Below, piece after piece: positions 8,910 to 17,471 of a DNA stretch of 35,628 bases. This DNA is from Deltaproteobacteria bacterium. GTDB taxonomy: Bacteria > Desulfobacterota > Desulfobacteria > Desulfobacterales > Desulfosarcinaceae. The notes under the pieces were generated by a model. The model ran no database searches. It was not told where the DNA came from and was given only the letters and a program-made list of their open reading frames with translations. The translations under genes were made by a program, and so were the position numbers. Positions within the stretch are counted from its first letter, which is position 1. Each line of letters begins with the position of its first letter. Location: assembly GCA_020444075.1 (NCBI GenBank), contig JAHLLR010000053.1, positions 1 through 35,628 on the forward strand, read 5' to 3'.

Positions 8910-9939
8910 AGCTATCATCCAGCTGAACCAGGTAAAAACGCATTTCCCATACCGCAAAAATTGGCGGGGGCAGCCGGCGGAATGGCTTCGGGCCGTGGAT
9001 GGGGTCAACCTCGACATTGTGGCCGGCGAGTGTCTTGGATTGGTGGGCGAATCGGGCTGCGGCAAGAGCACACTGGGTCGCAGCATCCTTTGTATGGCAC
9101 CCGTGGTTTCCGGATCGGTTCTTTTCCACGGGAAAGAGATCCAGGGTTTAAACGATGCGAAGCTAAGGCCGCTTCGCCCGAAAATGCAAATGGTATTTCA
9201 GGACCCCCGCGCATCCCTCAACCCCAAAATGACGGTTCTCCAGATCTTGCAGGAAGCCCTTTTCATCTGCCCCGGCTTCGATCATAGGCGGAGCCTGGAA
9301 CGATCTGCCGAGCTGCTCGACACGGTAGACCTGCGGCCCGAACATCTTTTTCGGTACCCGCATGAATTCAGCGGCGGTCAGCAGCAACGGATCTGCATCG
9401 CAAGGGCGTTGGCCACGGAGCCGGAATTCATCGTCTTCGACGAAGCCACCAGCGCGCTGGATGTTTCCGTTCAGGCCCAGGTCATCAACCTGATGGCCGA
9501 CCTGCAGCAACGCTTGAACCTGACCTATCTGTTTATCAGCCATGACCTGAGCATCATGGAACAGGTCTGCCACCGGATCGCCGTGATGTACGCCGGCAGA
9601 ATCATGGAAGTACAGCGGGCGCAGGCGCTGTTCGGATCACCCCGTCATCCGTATACCAAAGTCTTGCGGGATGCGCTGCCCGTTGCCGACCCGAGGCAGC
9701 GGCGCGAACTCGCCACCCTGCCGGGCGAAGTGCCCAGCCTGGTCCATCCGCCGTCCGGGTGCCGCTTCCACACCCGCTGTGTCTATGCGACGGATGTATG
9801 CCGCGACGCCGAACCCCGGATGAGCGTAATTGACACCGGCAACTGGGTGCGCTGCCATCACCATGAACATCTTCAGGCAAACGATGAACTGAAAGCACAA
9901 CCCCTCAACCGGTCAACGGAAATAAAGGAAACACCATGA
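8902..9939 (+). CDS. Peptide-type ABC transporter ATPase, DppF/OppF type
   Basis: I chose the TTG start at 8902: GGGAG lies 6 bp upstream and the protein then begins LNKAIIQLNQVKTHFPYR, where the family normally begins. A longer in-frame ATG at 8842 would add 20 residues lying wholly inside the preceding gene. The 345-residue product has Walker A GESGCGKST, Q-loop VFQDPRASLNP, signature FSGGQQQRICIARAL, Walker B FIVFDEATSALDVSVQAQ and the C-terminal extension PPSGCRFHTRC. It is the second ATPase of the transporter. Its stop overlaps the amidase start by 4 bp (ATGA), which ties the amidase to the transporter operon. Confidence 0.92.
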   Translation: MNKAIIQLNQVKTHFPYRKNWRGQPAEWLRAVDGVNLDIVAGECLGLVGESGCGKSTLGRSILCMAPVVSGSVLFHGKEIQGLNDAKLRPLRPKMQMVFQDPRASLNPKMTVLQILQEALFICPGFDHRRSLERSAELLDTVDLRPEHLFRYPHEFSGGQQQRICIARALATEPEFIVFDEATSALDVSVQAQVINLMADLQQRLNLTYLFISHDLSIMEQVCHRIAVMYAGRIMEVQRAQALFGSPRHPYTKVLRDALPVADPRQRRELATLPGEVPSLVHPPSGCRFHTRCVYATDVCRDAEPRMSVIDTGNWVRCHHHEHLQANDELKAQPLNRSTEIKETP

Positions 9940-10781
9940 ACCGTCTACTCGGTATGGGTGTCTGCCAGCTTGAAACGGACACCGCGGATATTCAAAAAAA
10001 CATGGACTCTCTCGCCGGGCAAATCAAGATCATGCGTGCTTACAGCCCATGGATAAAACTGGTGTGTGCGCCCGAACTCTGTCTCCAGGGGCCCTATCAC
10101 ATGGCGTCATCCGCCGAAACCATTCCGGGGCCGATCTCGGACTTCTGCGCCGATCTTGCCCGAAAGCATGAGATCTACCTGATTCCCGGATCCCTTTACG
10201 AAAAAGCAGGCAATACGGTTTACAACACGTCGCCCGTATTTACCCCCCAGGGTAAAATGGTCGCAAGGTACCGTAAAATGTACCCTTGGCGTCCCTATGA
10301 GAAGACCGTCTCGGGCAGTGAAACCGTCGTTTTCGATATTGCCGGTGTGGGACGGGTCGGCGTCTGCATCTGCTATGATCTCTGGTTTCCGGAAGTCATT
10401 CGCGACCTGGTCTTCAAAGGTGCTGAAGTAATCATGGTTCCCACGCTAACCGGCACCCAGGACCGCAGTCAGGAAATCATCCTGTGTCGGGCCGCGGCGA
10501 TAGCCAATCAATGTTATGTGGCCAGTATCAACGGGGCCAGTCGAATTTCCAAGGGCGAGAGCCTGATTGTCGATCCGGAAGGCAATATCATGCAAAAAGC
10601 CGGGCAGCTTCCCGAGAACCTGATGGCGATGCTGGATTTGAGCCGGGTGGACCAGGTGCGACAATATGGCACCTGCGGCGTATCACGACCGGTTGCCAGT
10701 TTTCTCCACGAATCACACCGGTTTCCACATCAGGAGCCACGCATGAAGACACCGCTGTTGGACACGATAGATCTGTTTTGA
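9936..10781 (+). CDS. Carbon-nitrogen hydrolase, nitrilase superfamily (probable amidase)
   Basis: The 281-residue protein carries the nitrilase catalytic triad in its usual spacing: Glu47 in CAPELCLQGPY, Lys114 in ARYRKMYPW and Cys146 in VGVCICYDLWFPE. These enzymes hydrolyse non-peptide C-N bonds through a Cys thioester. The context around Lys and Cys resembles the amidase or N-carbamoyl hydrolase branches more than true nitrilases, but the branch is not certain. It has no signal peptide, so it acts in the cytoplasm. It overlaps the transporter ATPase gene by 4 bp as the last gene of the operon, suggesting that it hydrolyses what the transporter imports. A hairpin with a T-run follows 18 bp after the stop. 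Confidence 0.9.
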   Translation: MNRLLGMGVCQLETDTADIQKNMDSLAGQIKIMRAYSPWIKLVCAPELCLQGPYHMASSAETIPGPISDFCADLARKHEIYLIPGSLYEKAGNTVYNTSPVFTPQGKMVARYRKMYPWRPYEKTVSGSETVVFDIAGVGRVGVCICYDLWFPEVIRDLVFKGAEVIMVPTLTGTQDRSQEIILCRAAAIANQCYVASINGASRISKGESLIVDPEGNIMQKAGQLPENLMAMLDLSRVDQVRQYGTCGVSRPVASFLHESHRFPHQEPRMKTPLLDTIDLF

Positions 10782-10798
10782 AGGCAGGGAGAAACGGC

Positions 10799-10824
10799 CG
10801 ATCAATTTCGACTTGATCGTTTTT
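10799..10824 (+). terminator. Rho-independent terminator of the ABC transporter-amidase operon
   Basis: A perfect 7-bp stem (CGATCAA at 10799-10805, TTGATCG at 10813-10819) with a 7-nt loop is followed directly by TTTTT (10820-10824). It overlaps the last codons of the convergent hydrolase gene. The stem is short and only moderately GC-rich, so strength is uncertain. Confidence 0.6.
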
Positions 10825-11521
10825 GTGTTAACCACTGATGCATTATTCTGGAGACCCTTTCGGGCTTTTCCATTGTGCTCATGTGGCCACAGTTACTGAC
10901 GGTCACCAATTCTGCTTCGCTTATATTCGCAGCCATCTCCTCCGAACATTCGAGTGGGGTGATTTGATCGTGTTCCCCACAAACAACGACTGTCGGGCAG
11001 TCGATTGTCGAAAGGTTCGGCACCTGATCGATCCTGTCCATGATGGCGCGTTGCTGTCGAATAAAATTTTCCGGTCCTATCCGACCCGCCATGTCAATCA
11101 CTTCACGCCTCAACGTGGAATCAGCCAGCCGGCTTGCATGAACTAAAAAAGGATAGAGCGTTTCCGCAACATTTTCGAATTTGCCTTCCCGGCATCGGGT
11201 TATCAGGCTTTCCCGTCGATCCTTTTGCATGTGCGTATCCGCTCTCGCCGAGGTGTCTATCAGTGCCAGGCGGTCGACCCGCTCACCGAATCGTCGACAG
11301 ATTTCCAGGGCGATATACCCCCCCATGGACAACCCGGCCAAGGCAAACCGAGACGGGGCCTCGGCGACGATTGCTTCCGCGATCCCGCCGATGGTATCGT
11401 GGTGCATGTGTTTGTCGGTTATCGTACAGATGGCAATACGGCTGAGCGCGGCGGCCTGATCTTTCCAGAGAACGCCATCGCAGAGCAACCCGGGAATAAG
11501 GACGAGCGGGATTTTTTTCAA
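10802..11521 (-). CDS. Alpha/beta hydrolase
   Basis: The 239-residue protein has the alpha/beta-hydrolase triad: nucleophile Ser65 in GLSMGG, acid Asp185 in CGEHDQITP and His213 in NCGHMSTMEKP. An oxyanion-hole region LIPGLLCDG sits near residue 8. The start is a TTG at 11521; a stop codon lies five codons upstream in frame and GAGGG sits 4 bp before it. It follows the BUDH-like gene by 29 bp and is the last gene of the minus-strand cluster. In a CoA-ester pathway it could be a thioesterase or an enol-lactone/ester hydrolase; the sequence does not say which. Confidence 0.85.
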   Translation of the reverse strand: MKKIPLVLIPGLLCDGVLWKDQAAALSRIAICTITDKHMHHDTIGGIAEAIVAEAPSRFALAGLSMGGYIALEICRRFGERVDRLALIDTSARADTHMQKDRRESLITRCREGKFENVAETLYPFLVHASRLADSTLRREVIDMAGRIGPENFIRQQRAIMDRIDQVPNLSTIDCPTVVVCGEHDQITPLECSEEMAANISEAELVTVSNCGHMSTMEKPERVSRIMHQWLTQKRSSRN

Positions 11522-11550
11522 AATGCCCTCACTTTACAGGACGATTGCCT

Positions 11551-13041
11551 TTAGTTTTTCTTACCTTCCTCGGCCTTTTTTCTTTTTTCAGTTTTGTCGG
11601 AAGGCAATCCGGCAAGCGCCTTGGCCAGTTTGATTTTATTGCCCAGATCGCCCTCACGAAAAATCATTATTCGCTGAGCCTGAGGCGAACCTGCACCGTG
11701 CATCGATTCAACCAGGGCCGTACCACCGGTCATGGCTTCGATGAGCCGGCCGATTTTGATCCGGTCCTCAACCGGGATATCGGCTACCCCGGAAAAGTAT
11801 TTGCTCACCAGGTGCCCGACCTCATCGCTGCGTAAATCATATTCACTGGGAAGGGTAGCGAGAAATCCGCCGGCCAGGTCCACCGCCAGACGGGCGACCT
11901 CAAAATGGAAACGAGTGACGTTCTGCTTGCACACATTGGCCAGCATCGTGTTGACCAGAAAAGCCCCCGAAGCGGTGGGCGCCCCTTCTATCGAGCAGGC
12001 CAGGGAAGAGCTGTACAATGTCTCACACAAATGGATCATTTCCGTGATTTTGTCCCTGACATGCGAACCTTTTGAAGTCCCCTGTATCTGGCACAGATAA
12101 CTGACCGCCCCGGTCAATACATCCATCAGACCGGTCTTGCAGGCACCGTAGTTCGCCCGGTGATGGGCGGCAAAACGATAAACGATATCACCGGTGAATT
12201 CCACCTCTCCATCGAGAAAAACCCGATCGTTTGGAACAAATACGTCATCGAAGACAATGACCGCCTCGCCGCCGACGGCACCGAAGGAAGGTTTACCCAC
12301 ATCGATCCGCTCTAAATTATCCCTCCGGTCGTCCCCGGCCTGGCGCCCGAAAATCATCGTAATTCCGGGGGCGTCCACCGGAACGGCGCAGACAAAGGCA
12401 TAATCCTTCGATTTTTCATCCATGGCCATGGTCGGCATAATTAATATTTCGTGGGAATTCACGGCGCCGGTCATGTGAAGTTTTGCACCCCGGACAACGA
12501 CACCATCCTTCCGTCGTTCAACGATATGGACAAACTGATCCGGATCGGACTGGTCCACTGGGCTTTTTGACCGATCGCCTTTCGGATCGGTCATTGCGCC
12601 GACCACCATCAGGTTTTCATCCTGGATGCGAATCAACCATTTTTTAAATCGCTCCAGATAGTCTGTGCCGTGCTTCCGGTCGACCTCATAAGCGACGGAA
12701 TAAACCGCATTGATGCCATCAAACCCCACGCACCGCTGAAAACAGGTTCCGGTCTTCTGTCCAAGCAGTCTGAGGAGTTTAACTTTTTTGAGAAGATCCT
12801 CAACATTCTGATGAACGTGAGTGAACCGGCTGATGGTCCTGCCCGTGAGATGGGATGTAGCGGTGGCCAAATCTTTGGATTCTTCACTATTGGCCGTCGC
12901 ATAAGTCATGGCCGCGGCCCGCACATGGGGGGCGGTCGCCGGATGGTTGACGACATCCTTAATTTTCTTGCCTTTGTAGTAAATGATCGGGCTGAGTTTC
13001 TGCAGGCTTGCCATATAGTCTGCACTGCTTTTAATTTTCAT
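11551..13041 (-). CDS. 4-hydroxybutyryl-CoA dehydratase / vinylacetyl-CoA isomerase family protein (closest to canonical)
   Basis: The start at 13041 (GAGGG 8 bp upstream) gives 496 residues, close to the about 490 of the clostridial enzyme AbfD; an upstream ATG at 13092 would add 17 residues. All four ligands of the unusual [4Fe-4S] cluster are present at nearly the known positions: Cys100 and Cys104 in GTCFQRCVG, His294 and Cys301 in HHRANYGACK. The adjacent Lys302, Tyr298 and Glu445 in VESMHGAGSPQAQ match residues linked to catalysis in the characterised enzyme. The family uses FAD plus the cluster to dehydrate 4-hydroxybutyryl-CoA to crotonyl-CoA by a ketyl-radical route and is oxygen-sensitive. 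The fold is shared with 4-hydroxyphenylacetate 3-monooxygenases (HpaB), which lack the cluster. The exact substrate is not known. Confidence 0.88.
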   Translation of the reverse strand: MKIKSSADYMASLQKLSPIIYYKGKKIKDVVNHPATAPHVRAAAMTYATANSEESKDLATATSHLTGRTISRFTHVHQNVEDLLKKVKLLRLLGQKTGTCFQRCVGFDGINAVYSVAYEVDRKHGTDYLERFKKWLIRIQDENLMVVGAMTDPKGDRSKSPVDQSDPDQFVHIVERRKDGVVVRGAKLHMTGAVNSHEILIMPTMAMDEKSKDYAFVCAVPVDAPGITMIFGRQAGDDRRDNLERIDVGKPSFGAVGGEAVIVFDDVFVPNDRVFLDGEVEFTGDIVYRFAAHHRANYGACKTGLMDVLTGAVSYLCQIQGTSKGSHVRDKITEMIHLCETLYSSSLACSIEGAPTASGAFLVNTMLANVCKQNVTRFHFEVARLAVDLAGGFLATLPSEYDLRSDEVGHLVSKYFSGVADIPVEDRIKIGRLIEAMTGGTALVESMHGAGSPQAQRIMIFREGDLGNKIKLAKALAGLPSDKTEKRKKAEEGKKN

Positions 13042-13177
13042 GGTCGATTCCCTCGTTGAATTTTCATCCATTACCGGGCCGGTAATGATCACTTTGCCGC
13101 AACGCTTTCCTGGCTGTCATCGTTCCCGGTTTCATCGTCATACGGTCCGTGCTTTCACGCGGACAAGTTGCGACCGA

Positions 13178-14347
13178 TCAATCCTTCCCCAGGAGTTTAA
13201 CCGCGGCCCTGCAGTAAATCTCGACACCGGTCAGAAGGACATCCTCATTGAATTCAAACCGGGGGTTATGAAGCGGCGCACCGCCATCTCGGCCGACACC
13301 GAGAAAGAAAAAACAGCCTTTGGACCGCTCCAGAAAAAATGACATGTCTTCGCCGCCCATAGTCGGTTCGGGGTCGACAACCTTGTCCGGTCCCACCACA
13401 GACCGGGCAATGTCTCTGATCTCGCCGGCCATCCATGCGTCGTTCACGGTCACGGGATATCCCGCCTGGTAATCGAGTTCGTAGGAAGCGCCCATGGCCT
13501 GGCAGATGCCGCTGACCACCGTATCGATCCGATCAGGCCATGATTTCCATATGTCCGGGTCAAATGTCCGCGTCGTTCCGCTCAGGTGCGCCGTTTCGGG
13601 AATGATGTTGAACGCGGTTCCGGAATGAAACTGGCCAACCGTCACCACCGTCGGGCTCAACGGATTCATCTGGCGGCTGACGATGCGTTGGAGCGCGTTG
13701 ACGATCTGAGCCCCGACATCGAGCGCATCCACACAAAGATGGGGCATGGCCCCATGCCCTCCCCGACCGGTGACGGTGAGGTCGAAGCGGTCCATGGCCG
13801 CCATGAGCGGACCGGCCTTGACACCGACCCGGCCTTCGTCGATTCCGGGCCACAGGTGGCACCCCAGGCTATAATCGACTCGCGGATTATCCATAATCCC
13901 CTCCTCGATCATCGGTTTGGCGCCACCGGGACCTTCCTCTGCAGGCTGGAAAACGAAATTGATCCGGCCCGAGAGCGGATCCGCCAATTCTGAAAGAACC
14001 GTTGCCGCACCCAATACCATGGCCATGTGGCCGTCGTGCCCGCAGGCATGCATGGCCCCTTCGTGAGTGGAGGCAAAAGGCAAACCGGTCTCTTCCGACA
14101 CGGGCAGCGCATCCAGTTCACTTCTCAGCATCAGGGTCTTTCCCGAGTCGGAGAAGGTGCGAGCGCCGACCACACCGAATCTGGCGATTCCGGTTTTCAC
14201 CGCCAACCCGAGTTGGCTCAAATAATCAGCGACGTAGGCGGCCGTTTTTGATTCCGTATAAGCCGGCTCCGGGATCCGGTGAAGATCCCGTCGCACCTGA
14301 ACGATTTTTTCGCTATGTTTGTTGATTAAAGATTTTATATCATCCAT
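13178..14347 (-). CDS. M20 family amidohydrolase (N-acyl amino acid / hippurate hydrolase type)
   Basis: This 389-residue cytoplasmic protein has the M20D metal-site motifs: Cys102 and His104 in HACGHDGHMAM, the Glu pair at 137-138 in PAEEGPGGAK, and GCHLWPG near residue 161. GRGGHGAMPHLCVDA marks the dimerisation-domain insertion and GGEDMSFFL lies near the C-terminus. Such enzymes release free amino acid and carboxylate from N-acyl amino acids, hippurate or indole-acetyl conjugates. The ATG at 14347 is preceded by AAGGAA about 8 bp upstream. It lies between the TRAP binding-protein gene (251 bp upstream) and the BUDH-like gene (136 bp downstream), so it may feed a released acid into the CoA pathway. 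That link is inference. Confidence 0.9.
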   Translation of the reverse strand: MDDIKSLINKHSEKIVQVRRDLHRIPEPAYTESKTAAYVADYLSQLGLAVKTGIARFGVVGARTFSDSGKTLMLRSELDALPVSEETGLPFASTHEGAMHACGHDGHMAMVLGAATVLSELADPLSGRINFVFQPAEEGPGGAKPMIEEGIMDNPRVDYSLGCHLWPGIDEGRVGVKAGPLMAAMDRFDLTVTGRGGHGAMPHLCVDALDVGAQIVNALQRIVSRQMNPLSPTVVTVGQFHSGTAFNIIPETAHLSGTTRTFDPDIWKSWPDRIDTVVSGICQAMGASYELDYQAGYPVTVNDAWMAGEIRDIARSVVGPDKVVDPEPTMGGEDMSFFLERSKGCFFFLGVGRDGGAPLHNPRFEFNEDVLLTGVEIYCRAAVKLLGKD

Positions 14348-14558
14348 TGGAAAAGTTCCTTGACCAGGAGACGCAGTGAACCGTCATCGACTGAAAGTGA
14401 AGGTTATCTTATCTTTCGGCGGTTGGTATCACTCAGCGGAGGCGTTGCATTCAGGATAGCGGGAGAACCAATAATTGTTCAATCAGACACAGCAAGTGCC
14501 GGCAGAACGCGCTTGTCAAGAACCACCCAAAAAATCAATGAAGCCGTATTACCGGGCA

Positions 14559-14592
14559 GCCGGCCGGTCCTCCACCATGCGGACCGGCCGGC
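14559..14592 (-). terminator. Strong hairpin after the TRAP binding-protein gene (no T-run)
   Basis: A perfect 12-bp GC-rich stem (14559-14570 with 14581-14592) encloses a 10-nt loop, 6 bp beyond the stop codon of the binding-protein gene in its direction of transcription. No T-run follows on the minus strand. It is therefore either a weak or factor-dependent terminator or an RNA-stabilising stem that keeps binding-protein mRNA more abundant than its downstream genes. Confidence 0.6.
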
Positions 14593-14598
14593 GCGTAA

Positions 14599-15654
14599 TT
14601 AAATCCGTCCGGTCATCTTCAACAGGTCTTTGAGCAAACTGCCTGCCTTGGCACAATATTTCGGATCTTTTACCGAGTATTCGTCGACGACTTCGATGGA
14701 AAATTTCCGAAGCTGGGCGACGGTGTCTTCATTCATCTTGGAAAGCTCGCCCATTTTCTTTTCCTGGAATTGGTTGATATCCAGAATGTCATTATATCCC
14801 GACCACCGGAGAAAATCCGTTCCGCAGGAATTGGCGCACTCTTCCACGATTGCCTTGAGGTGGGGCGGCAGTTCATCCCACTTCTTCTGGTTCATGATGA
14901 TTTCGCCGTTATTGATGTTGGCCAGGTAGGGCATAACAATATATTTGGTTACTTCCTGAAATTTCATGTCCCAGGCAGTCGATACGGTTCCCCAGTGGGC
15001 CCCGTCGCAAACCCCTGTCTGAAGTGCCTGGTAAATTTCCTCTCCGGGGAAGAATACCGGTGTCGCACCGGCCTTCTGGAAGACCTGGGCGGCGATGCCC
15101 GTGCTCCGCACTTTGAATCCCTTGAAATCGTCAAGGGTGTGGATCGGTTTTCTGGAGTAAAGCGCCAGACCGGTCATAGGCAGCGGGGCCACGAACCGTA
15201 CACCGTGTTCACCATAAGCTTCCCTGAAGATTTCGATGGCGCCCATATCATAGAAATAGGCATACATTTCAGCCACGTTTTCCCAGGTGAAAAGCTGACC
15301 GTTGATGTGGCCGGCAACCGGTATCTTGCCGATCCAGTAGGCCGGCCAGATCAGGGAAATTTCAAAGAGCCCCCGGCCCAGGGCCTCGAACACGTCCTTG
15401 GTGGGTACAATGGCGCCCGGAGGCAGGGGGGTGATGTCCAGTTCGCCGCCGCTGGCATCCCTGACGCGATCGCAGAATTTCACATAGACATCCTTGTAAT
15501 ACCCAACGCCCGTGGGCCAATGGGTCTGCATGCGCCACTTGTACTTCGCCTTCGAGCTCGCTCGGGCCGCCTTCGGCATAATCGCTGCTGCACCGGCTGC
15601 CGCGGCAACCATCCCGGCTTTGATCACTTTTCGTCTGCTGATGTTCTCTGCCAT
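14599..15654 (-). CDS. TRAP transporter solute-binding protein, DctP type, with Tat signal
   Basis: The 351-residue protein starts with a twin-arginine signal (SRRKVIKAG at residues 6-14, then a small-residue hydrophobic stretch, cleavage near ARA-SS). The mature domain has DctP features: FCDRVRDASGGELDITPLPPG, then LDDFKGFKVRSTG near residue 168, where the conserved carboxylate-binding Arg sits, and GVCDGAHWG. DctP proteins bind organic acids in the periplasm for sodium-driven import by DctQM. Tat export suggests that it folds, possibly with cofactor or ligand, before transport. The matching DctQ and DctM genes are not adjacent but about 4 kb upstream in the same cluster. A strong AGGAGG precedes the start. 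Confidence 0.93.
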   Translation of the reverse strand: MAENISRRKVIKAGMVAAAAGAAAIMPKAARASSKAKYKWRMQTHWPTGVGYYKDVYVKFCDRVRDASGGELDITPLPPGAIVPTKDVFEALGRGLFEISLIWPAYWIGKIPVAGHINGQLFTWENVAEMYAYFYDMGAIEIFREAYGEHGVRFVAPLPMTGLALYSRKPIHTLDDFKGFKVRSTGIAAQVFQKAGATPVFFPGEEIYQALQTGVCDGAHWGTVSTAWDMKFQEVTKYIVMPYLANINNGEIIMNQKKWDELPPHLKAIVEECANSCGTDFLRWSGYNDILDINQFQEKKMGELSKMNEDTVAQLRKFSIEVVDEYSVKDPKYCAKAGSLLKDLLKMTGRI

Positions 15655-15764
15655 TTCTGTTTTCCTCCTGTAACGAGTTTAAGATACCTTCAGCCCAGCC
15701 TCATCAGTCGGTCCGGTGGGTTCACACTCCGCCGATCGCCCATAATCCGGTCAACGATACCTGT

Positions 15765-15781
15765 GGGGTTGGCCTAACCCC
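15765..15781 (-). terminator. Small hairpin between the acyl-CoA ligase and TRAP binding-protein genes
   Basis: A 6-bp stem (GGGGTT at 15765-15770, AACCCC at 15776-15781) with a 5-nt loop begins a few bases after the ligase stop codon on the minus strand. No T-run follows, so it may only attenuate or protect the mRNA. The rest of the 130-bp gap shows no clear promoter. Confidence 0.35.
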
Positions 15782-15784
15782 TCA

Positions 15785-17449
15785 CTATCGGCCCCTGAGT
15801 TCCCGGCGAAGCATTTTCCCGGTGGTCGTTTTGGGCACATCCTCGATAATTTCGACGATGCGCGGATACTTGTATGCCGCCAGTCTGTCTTTACAAAACC
15901 GGATCAATTCCTCCGGTGTGGTTTTTCCCATGAACCCGTCGCTCAGCGAGACGAATGCCTTGACCGTCTCACCCCGGTAGCTGTCCGGTACACCCACCAC
16001 GGCGGCCTCCTTGACACCCGGATGCCGGTACAGGACGTCCTCCACATCCCGGGGCCAGACTTTGAACCCGGAGACATTGATCAGGTCCTTCTTGCGGTCG
16101 ACGATATAGCACCAGCCCGCCTCATCGATCTTGGCCACATCCCCGGTATGGAATCGGCCACCCCGTATGGCGGCGGCCGTCTCTTCAGGCTTCTGCCAGT
16201 ATCCACTGACAATGCTGGGCCCCCTCAATACCAGCTCACCCTCTTCGCCCGGGGGCATGAGGGTCTCCGGGTTATCCACATCCACGACCCAGGCTTCGAT
16301 CCCCGGGATGATCAATCCCACGGACAGCGCCCCGGACGCCTCATCCACAGGTCCGTTCTGTCCCAGGGGAGCGATGGTGGCCGGTGACGTGCTTTCGGTC
16401 AGCCCGTAGACATTGTGGATGGTCAGGCCCATCGCTTCCTTGAATTTCCCGACCGTGCTCGGAGAAACGGGCGCACCGCCGCTGTATGCCTTCTGAAAGT
16501 GGGCAATGTTAAATGACTGCACGTCCGGATGGTTGAGCAGCGCGATATAAACCGTTATCGACGCAACCGTGAAGGTGGCTTGGTGCTTCTCGATCAGCCG
16601 AAGAACGTCCCGCGCATCGAACCGGTTGAATAGAATTATGGGGATTCCCATGTGAAAAGCGATGGCAAGATGGGCGACGATGCCGGTAATGTGAAACATC
16701 GGGGCGATGCCCAGCACGACATCGGAGCGGTCCAGCCGCGCGGTCGACTCGTAAACCAGGCAGTTGTGATGAATGTTGGCGTGGGAGATCATGGCGCCCT
16801 TCGGCGGACCGGTGGTTCCCGATGTGTAGACCAGATACGCCAGGTCCTCGGGCGCCGGGTCGATCTCCTCGATTCGGCTGCCGGTGAACTCACGGATCAG
16901 CGTCATGAAGTCGTACGTACTCTCGAAAGTCTTCTTTTTTGCCGTTTTCAGCTGCTCTGGAAGACCGCCATCGGCATCGATCAGATCGAGCGGCGAGGTG
17001 GTGATTACGGTGCATTCGCCTGCGGCGGCACAAACGGTCTTTTCGTATAGGGAATCCTCGCAGACGACGCAGCGGGCGCCGCTGTCCGCAATCAGGTGCT
17101 TCAGGTCCCGGGTGGTGTACATGGGGTTTACCGGCACCACGATCGCCCCCCGCATCCAGACAGCGATGGCACCGATTATGGCCTGGGGAATGTTCTGGAG
17201 CACGAAGAGGATTCGATCGCCCTTCGCCACCCCTTTTTGGGACAATGCGGCAGCAAGGGACGCGGCCATTTTTTCCACCTCGGCAAAGCTGTAACGGGTG
17301 TCGAAGTAGTAGATGCATGGTGCATCCGGAACCCTATCGGCAGCATGTCTGAATTTGGCGAGCACACTTTCGGAAGGCGTTGCAAAGTCCGGGGCAAACC
17401 ACTCAGGATAGGTTTTGAGCCACGGTTTATCATCATAGTATCGGGTCAT
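15785..17449 (-). CDS. Acyl-CoA synthetase, AMP-forming (long-chain fatty acid/aryl-CoA ligase type)
   Basis: The ATG at 17449 is chosen because AAGGAGG lies 6 bp upstream, giving 554 residues; an ATG 30 bp further up would overlap the preceding gene. ANL-family motifs are complete: the P-loop YTSGTTGPPKGAMISH, NVYGLTEST, the hinge TGDVAKIDEAGWCYIVDRKKDLI and the C-terminal catalytic Lys in KTTTGKMLRREL. The enzyme activates a carboxylic acid through an acyl-adenylate and transfers it to CoA. The fold and length resemble medium/long-chain FadD-like enzymes, but chain or ring specificity is unclear. It lies 22 bp after the SDR gene and next to the TRAP binding-protein gene, which fits activation of the imported acid. 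Confidence 0.93.
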   Translation of the reverse strand: MTRYYDDKPWLKTYPEWFAPDFATPSESVLAKFRHAADRVPDAPCIYYFDTRYSFAEVEKMAASLAAALSQKGVAKGDRILFVLQNIPQAIIGAIAVWMRGAIVVPVNPMYTTRDLKHLIADSGARCVVCEDSLYEKTVCAAAGECTVITTSPLDLIDADGGLPEQLKTAKKKTFESTYDFMTLIREFTGSRIEEIDPAPEDLAYLVYTSGTTGPPKGAMISHANIHHNCLVYESTARLDRSDVVLGIAPMFHITGIVAHLAIAFHMGIPIILFNRFDARDVLRLIEKHQATFTVASITVYIALLNHPDVQSFNIAHFQKAYSGGAPVSPSTVGKFKEAMGLTIHNVYGLTESTSPATIAPLGQNGPVDEASGALSVGLIIPGIEAWVVDVDNPETLMPPGEEGELVLRGPSIVSGYWQKPEETAAAIRGGRFHTGDVAKIDEAGWCYIVDRKKDLINVSGFKVWPRDVEDVLYRHPGVKEAAVVGVPDSYRGETVKAFVSLSDGFMGKTTPEELIRFCKDRLAAYKYPRIVEIIEDVPKTTTGKMLRRELRGR

Positions 17450-17471
17450 CGGTATCCTCCTTGATCGATCT

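Noticed and set aside
14770-15777. 335-codon plus-strand frame opposite the TRAP binding-protein gene
   Set aside because: No recognisable domain; the opposite strand encodes an unmistakable Tat-exported DctP protein over the same bases.
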